A stretch of 64,000 nucleotides of DNA from assembly GCA_017979445.1 (NCBI GenBank), contig CM030710.1, positions 10,092,248-10,156,247 on the forward strand, given 5' to 3'. The notes beneath the pieces were generated by a model. It made no database searches and was not told the origin of the DNA. It saw only the letters and a list, made by a program, of their open reading frames with translations. This DNA comes from Akebia trifoliata. Its lineage: Eukaryota > Streptophyta > Magnoliopsida > Ranunculales > Lardizabalaceae. Both the position numbers and the translations under genes were made by a program. Shown here in pieces: positions 59,041 to 64,000 of the stretch; position 1 is the first letter of the stretch; every line of letters starts with the position of its first letter.

Positions 59041-60130
59041 ATGACAAGGAGTCAAACTGGTAGGGAAGATCTACCTGGGTCTAGTAAACTCACCAAGATA
59101 GAACGGTTGATAGAAGTAGTCTCTGAATTATCTCAAAGTCAGGCGCGCATAGAAAGAAGATAATCGGAGATGTTTGAAGGCTAAATGATCATGGTGGGTC
59201 AATTAACAAAAAAATTAAAAAGGCTAGAAGAAAGGCTCGACCACTATTTTAAGGATAAACTCAGAAAGGATCAAGGAGTAAATATCCCACCACAAGAATG
59301 ACTAGAAGAAGCAATAAGGACAGTACAAGCACCTTCTCAAAGCCTAGTAGAAGAAAGGCAGTTAGGATCCAATAAGAGGCAAACAATTACAAAATTATCA
59401 AGATTGTGGGGAAAACAACCATGCATAAGAAGTGAAACTATAGAAATACCCGCTCAAGAGATGAAAGAATTTTGTAAGAAACAACAACATATGCTCTTAA
59501 ACTAGTCAAAAGAAATAGTAGCAGCATGCTATGAATGTGGGAAGTTGGGGCATAAAGTGAAGTAATGCTTGGGTTCACGTCGACCGATAAAATATGCATG
59601 GCTCAGAAGGATGTTGGATGGGCCAAATGAAGAAATAATAAAGCCATCAAATTTTAATAGGATTGTTAACATGCCTACACCATCAGAGGAGGACCGAACT
59701 AACAGTAGAAAACGAGAGGGGATGGAATTACAGATGTCCCCGGGATAGACTAGTCAACTCTTGACCTCTCTTCCTTTCAAATCAGACCCAGCCAAAAGGA
59801 CAATGTATTTGAGGCCACCCACCCCTAGATCAGTTTACCCATAATATAGAGCTACTTCATCCTCGAGTTGTATGATTCCCTCATCACCGAGTCAGAGAGC
59901 AATTGGGACTCTAATGAGGCCAGTGGGGCCAAGAGTACCAATGAGACAGGTCTAGAGATTACAAGCTCTAGTTTACAAACTACCCACTCCACAGAAATCT
60001 ATGAAGAAAAAATCACCGACATGTTTCGCTTGTGGTCAGGTGGGACATATCCTAAGAGAGTGCCATCTATTGTAGTCTCAAACAGGGGTGGTAACCCAGG
60101 AGAAAGTACCTGTCTCTAATGAAATATTGG
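59041..60130 (+). pseudogene. Del/Tekay-like gag with two CCHC knuckles (broken)
   Basis: ATG at 59041 opens MTRSQTGREDLPGSSKLTKI, followed by a charged helical part (residues about 18-110; LTKKLKRLEERLDHYFKD) likely to form a coiled coil. Near 59529-59570 is a zinc knuckle, CYECGKLGHKVK-stop-C. A shift of frame then leads to a second knuckle at about 60016-60060, CFACGQVGHILREC, followed by VTQEKVPVSNEILEGTIS, which resembles the gag-protease junction of Del/Tekay elements. At least six stops occur. The two knuckles are about 165 codons apart; the lineage usually has one. The gag capsid core is not clearly present between them. Confidence 0.72.
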
Positions 60131-61080
60131 AAGGTACAATTTCTAATTATGAAGTTAGAAAATTGGACTTCTATTCAATATCATTTCCTTTAGATCATAT
60201 GCTTCTGATAAGATTATGTATACTTACTAAAGTTAAAAATTGTCGAGATAGGCCGAGTAATAAAACTGTCTACGCCACTAGAAGACTATGATTGATAAAA
60301 GGTTGTTGAGTACTAAGAGACAAAGAATGCTGACGAAATATGCACAGTAAAGTAGGGTAGAAAAGAACATTACACAAGAAAATATGTGTTGTGGGGATGA
60401 GTACATTTATAACATAATAATAATATGGTGTTGGGTTTGTGTGCGTAAAGGCTAAAAATATTTGTTGGTAAGTGATGTTTAGGATGATACCTTGTGAAAA
60501 AAGAAGGAGATTGTTTCAGAAAAATTAGGTAAGAAGCTACAGGGTATAGGTGTGCAATCTAAAACTAAAATTTGGTAGGAGATGAAAATGAATGAATATT
60601 TGGAGGTAAACTCGACATATGAATGATGAATTTCATTAGGAGAGGTAAGGTATAGATTTATGAATAGTGGAACATGTTGGATTTGGCAATTGGATAAGCT
60701 AAAAGTAGCGTTAAAAATATTAGAATTATAGTAGGGAAGAGTTAGATAGAAAAGATAGTTTTGAAAGCAAGGTAGGTCAATGTAAAATGCAAGAAAGAAT
60801 AATTTTGTGATAAGGTTACATCAATGGTGACTTAATGGAATTGTGAGAAATAGATGAAGAAAGTAAGATAACAATATTACTTATGGATTGAAAGTCATAC
60901 GAGATAGTTGTGAGATTTGTAAAGGTTAATTGTGATACTGTGAATATGAGATGATAAGTGGAAATATGTATGATTTAGGCAAAATGTAAAGTTACATGAA
61001 TAAGGATTAATTAACATTACAATGATATTTAAACAGTAACTGGTCAATACTATAATTTTGGGAGTAGAGAAAGAAAGCGT
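60131..61080 (+). other. Degenerate interval where protease to integrase core should be
   Basis: About 950 bp, purine-rich, with only faint coding trace at its start (after EGTIS, the protease beginning; no D-x-G seen). RT, RNase H and integrase core motifs were looked for in three plus frames and not found. The 67-codon frame at 60088-60291 extends from the gag end and has no catalytic motif. Confidence 0.5.
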
Positions 61081-61300
61081 GTGACTTGCAACTTATGGGA
61101 CCGTTTGAAGTAGTTGAACAGATTTTGAGCAAGTTCACCAGATGTTCCACGTGTCCATGCTGAAGAAGTATTTGCCAGACCCTTCACACATGGTTAGTTG
61201 CGAAATAATTTATTTAATGTAAGATTTACCCTCTTGATTAAGGTTTTAAATCAAGAAAATTATGACAAAGGCCTTGAGGAGATGTCATGGTAAGCAGAAA
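61081..61300 (+). pseudogene. Integrase C-terminal remnant (Del/Tekay type)
   Basis: LMGPFEVVEQI is readable at 61095-61128 (GPF/Y core), then after a frame change VHQMFHVSMLKKYLPDPSH at 61137-61190. This is the integrase end that in Del/Tekay elements precedes the chromodomain. A trace of that last part may remain at 61275-61295 (LRRCHGKQK-stop, compare LWRHHGKQEATWE in the family). Everything upstream of the GPF core is missing. Confidence 0.78.
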
Positions 61301-61865
61301 TGAAATACTTTATTGAATGTAAAGATATTGGTGTATTGGGAATAGAGATTTTAATGCAGTTTGTGAATTTAATTTTAGTAGATATTTGTATTATAGTAGG
61401 GATATAATAAGTGTGGAGGTTGTGTATTATTTTATTAAGGAGTATTAAATAGTGTGCAAAAAATAGTGATGTGTTTGCGGTAAGTCTATGCAATGAGGAG
61501 TAATTATCAGGGTAAGTATGAGTAAAACATAATAGACGGTGTAATTGGTGAGAGAAGTAAATATAAAGAATAGAGAAGATTTGAAAGAGTTGTTGTTGAT
61601 AGATATTAGCTAGGAAGTGATATAAAGTGAATTGATTGTTATCTTAGGGTTATACAAATAATTGATCAGTTGGAATATGAGAATGATTTGAAGTGATTAA
61701 TTGATGGATGTATTGGATTGATGAAAAATAAGTGACATAAGTTTATGAATTATAAATGAGATTAACTTAGAACTAAGAATATAAGATAATTATACATGTC
61801 GTATTAATAGAATGGCAATAAAGTTGATAAGGTATGATTTCAATTTTGAAGACAAAATTTTTATT
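61301..61865 (+). other. 3' untranslated region of Del/Tekay-like element
   Basis: AT-rich, non-coding, between the integrase remnant and the PPT. The minus-strand frame 61260-61493 is low-complexity and not supported. Confidence 0.5.
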
Positions 61866-61878
61866 AAGAGGGGGAGAG
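61866..61878 (+). other. Polypurine tract
   Basis: AAGAGGGGGAGAG directly before the 3' LTR start TGTAAAACCCC. Confidence 0.88.
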
Positions 61879-63551
61879 TGTAAAACCCCAAGTTTTCAAT
61901 TCATATCTCGAGGAAAATAAATAGTGGAATTTTAAAAAAATCTTGAAAGTGGGACTTAGGGGTAAAATTGTAGGAGATTTCTGATCAGTTTTAAGAAAAT
62001 CTGATCTCACTATTGGATCGAAAAACATATTTTAGACTGTAAGCACGCTCAAATGTGACTTAAACATAAAAGTTACAAAATCCTTGATTATCGAGTCGGA
62101 TCAGGCTAAAATAATAAATTTTTGCTAGAACAAGAATTGTTAAGATTTGATCATACCATTGGATTCGTAACAAAAAACTATTGAATATGAACTTTTATTT
62201 GTTATTTTTAGAGACCAAGAAGTTGAATTATTATCAACAATGAAAACGACGTCAATTTTAGGGGTCACCTCAAGTTAAAATGTAAATTTTTATTAGAGAT
62301 ATAATTTATAGAAATTGATCACATCATTAGATCTGAAATGAAAAATTAGATGAAATAGAATATTCAATTATCAATTTTGAAGTCCGGATGGTCAAGTTAT
62401 CGTCGATCGAAATAATAGGTAAAATACCAATTTCATCCCAAGAATTTATATAAATAAATTCTTAATTTTTTTTTCAATATTCATTTTTCCATTTTGTTAA
62501 AAACCAGCCACATTTGTTTTTAAAATAAAATTTGTTTTTCTCCCAATCTTTCAACTCTGATTCGTCGCGAACCGTTCACTGTCGACGTCCGACGTAGAAG
62601 GGAGAAACGTCCGCAACCTCATTCTCTTAAAAATCCAACCAAATTCCTTCTGTTTTCTCATCTTTTTCACACCGTATTGTCAAAAAAATAGTCGTATACA
62701 TATACGGGAATTTCGTAATTTCGACATCAAATTTTATCCATTTCGGGGTCAAATCGTCCTCCGTCGCAGAAGGAAAAAAGGACGACGACATCGAAATCAT
62801 CGAAACCATTAGGCCGATTTCAAAAATCAACTGCCTCGAAGTACGAGTCACCTCAATTTTTATGCACGTGCTTCAATTCCGTTTCCTAGAGATTGTAAGG
62901 ACCCTCAATTTTTATTGGTAACCATAGATTGTGAAAATTGCATTTAGGATTTTATTAAAAATTTGTGATGTGTTTCCAAAAATATAGAATTCAATTAGTT
63001 ATTTCAAATTCACGCTAGAACTTGTATGTTTGATATGTTTAATTGTATTTTATAATAAATTATATGTGGGAAAGATATTTCATTTGGTTATTTTCGTCAA
63101 TTGGGTCCTATGCACCACTCGGACCCCATTTTGATCTAAGTATTATTTTTTCAATGTTGTTGATAAAAATAAATTTTATATTTGGAAAACTGATTTAATA
63201 TTCAATGAACTCATATTGAGTTAATGAATATCAGAAAGTGAATATTTTTTTGAGAAATTGAAAACTGTGAAAATCGAAAAAAAAAGGGGTATGAAACGGT
63301 AAAATGTCAGAGTCACACCCGAGGGGTGATGTCTGCATTTTACATTATTGTGTTGTGTATAGGTTCGTAAACGGATATCTAGGGATAATGTTACTGGTTG
63401 CATATTTATTTACTTTCTATTAGCGCGAGGCGCTGTTTACGTTTACGTTCCGTTATTTATTTTAGGCCGACTGGCCACACTTGCATGGTAGGAAACTGGA
63501 TATCTATTCTCAACCTTGTATTGTAAATTTCTCTTTTGTTTTCAAAAGAAC

Positions 63552-63584
<33 letters not shown>

Positions 63585-64000
63585 CCATTTTGTGAGATGT
63601 TAAAGAGTCTGTGAATGCCTGAAGGGATAGTGCGTCATATCATCCAGAGTGGTGTACTATCTTAGGATGTACGGTAGGGACCACCAAGCTCATACGTGGT
63701 ATGAGACGCATATAAGAGTGGAGTCACAACTAGAATCTCAGTTATTCCTCTCTATATTTTCTAGTGAATTTATAATGTAGAGGTGGTCATATACGAATAG
63801 TTTGTATATTTGGGAATCACATGTACGCTTGATAGGCATAGACGAAGATGATTAGTCAGTTATCACTAACAATCTAATTTAGTCGAACGTTCTGACACAT
63901 CAAAAAGAGATCCAGTGCTTATGGTCACGTCAAACGGCCAGCCTGAGCTTGATAAATGGTCCCGCAAGTGTGGTAAACAGCGACCAGCTACAAAATCAAG
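61879..64000 (+). repeat. 3' LTR of Del/Tekay-like element, cut by window edge
   Basis: Starts TGTAAAACCCCAAG and is collinear with 55431 to about 57550. 2122 bp of about 2980 are in the window. It holds the TA microsatellite (63554-63582) and the GGATGTACGGTAGGGACCA block (63665). The minus-strand frame 62627-62851 mirrors 56205-56429 in the other LTR, but nothing shows it is translated. Confidence 0.9.

Larger units (their letters stand above)
55431..64000 (+). mobile_element. Del/Tekay-like element, pol mostly deleted, right end off window
   Basis: Two LTRs, PBS and PPT enclose an internal region of 3465 bp, well short of the 5-6 kb or more usual for autonomous elements of this lineage. 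Order: leader, gag, trace of protease start, then an integrase C-terminus. RT, RNase H and the integrase core are absent. It can be viewed as a dead or non-autonomous copy whose cis signals remain. It entered the Tat-B leader; ACTTT at 55426-55430 is the presumed left target duplication. Confidence 0.85.

Noticed and set aside
59868..60119. An 83-codon plus-strand frame
   Set aside because: It reads the second gag knuckle in the wrong frame; the gag frame shows CFACGQVGHILREC instead.
1..64000. Host protein genes, tRNA or rRNA genes
   Set aside because: No non-transposon coding region, clover-leaf tRNA or rRNA segment was recognised by eye; a tRNA scan would be needed to exclude a hidden tRNA.

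Overview
The window is AT-rich plant nuclear DNA made almost entirely of transposable elements, with no host gene I can defend. The mix points to heterochromatin of a flowering plant, most likely a eudicot: Ty3/gypsy elements of the Tat, Athila and Del/Tekay types, one PIF/Harbinger DNA transposon and a LINE fragment. Nearly every reading frame is broken, and species cannot be told.

Layout. 1-15943 is a minus-strand Tat element with dual RNase H (Tat-A1), its 3' LTR cut by the window edge. It sits in a minus-strand Del/Tekay-like LTR (15944-17904), which sits in a decayed minus-strand Athila element (17905-19105 and 21670-23066). That Athila is also split by a solo LTR with a perfect GTAAC target duplication (19106-21669). 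23067 to about 34790 is a second Tat-A element (Tat-A2, minus), a deletion derivative without RT, RNase H or integrase core, carrying a solo LTR of a second Tat-like family, Tat-B (24788-26485). 34791-35901 is another Del/Tekay-like LTR piece. 36520-39702 is a gene-like transposon unit on the plus strand with a TATA box, introns and a domain like Pfam PF04195.

39703-55430 is a plus-strand Tat-B element. Its 5' LTR, primer-binding site, a 160-183 bp tandem array and part of the leader are visible. It is broken by a PIF/Harbinger element (about 43942-52997, minus) that holds a Del/Tekay-like solo LTR (47892-51344) and a LINE fragment, and by an inverted solo LTR of its own family (53481-55248). 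From 55431 to the end lies a plus-strand Del/Tekay-like element with 5' LTR, tRNA-Met-type PBS, broken gag, pol reduced to an integrase tail, PPT and a 3' LTR cut by the window edge.

The genes do not form a pathway; the Tat and Athila pol domains are parts of retrotransposon polyproteins. I found no clearly undescribed biological system. The best leads are satellite-like tandem arrays in untranslated retroelement regions, G-box-bearing repeats in the Tat-A LTR, deletion derivatives that keep their cis signals, a two-knuckle gag, and the spliced gene-like transposon unit.
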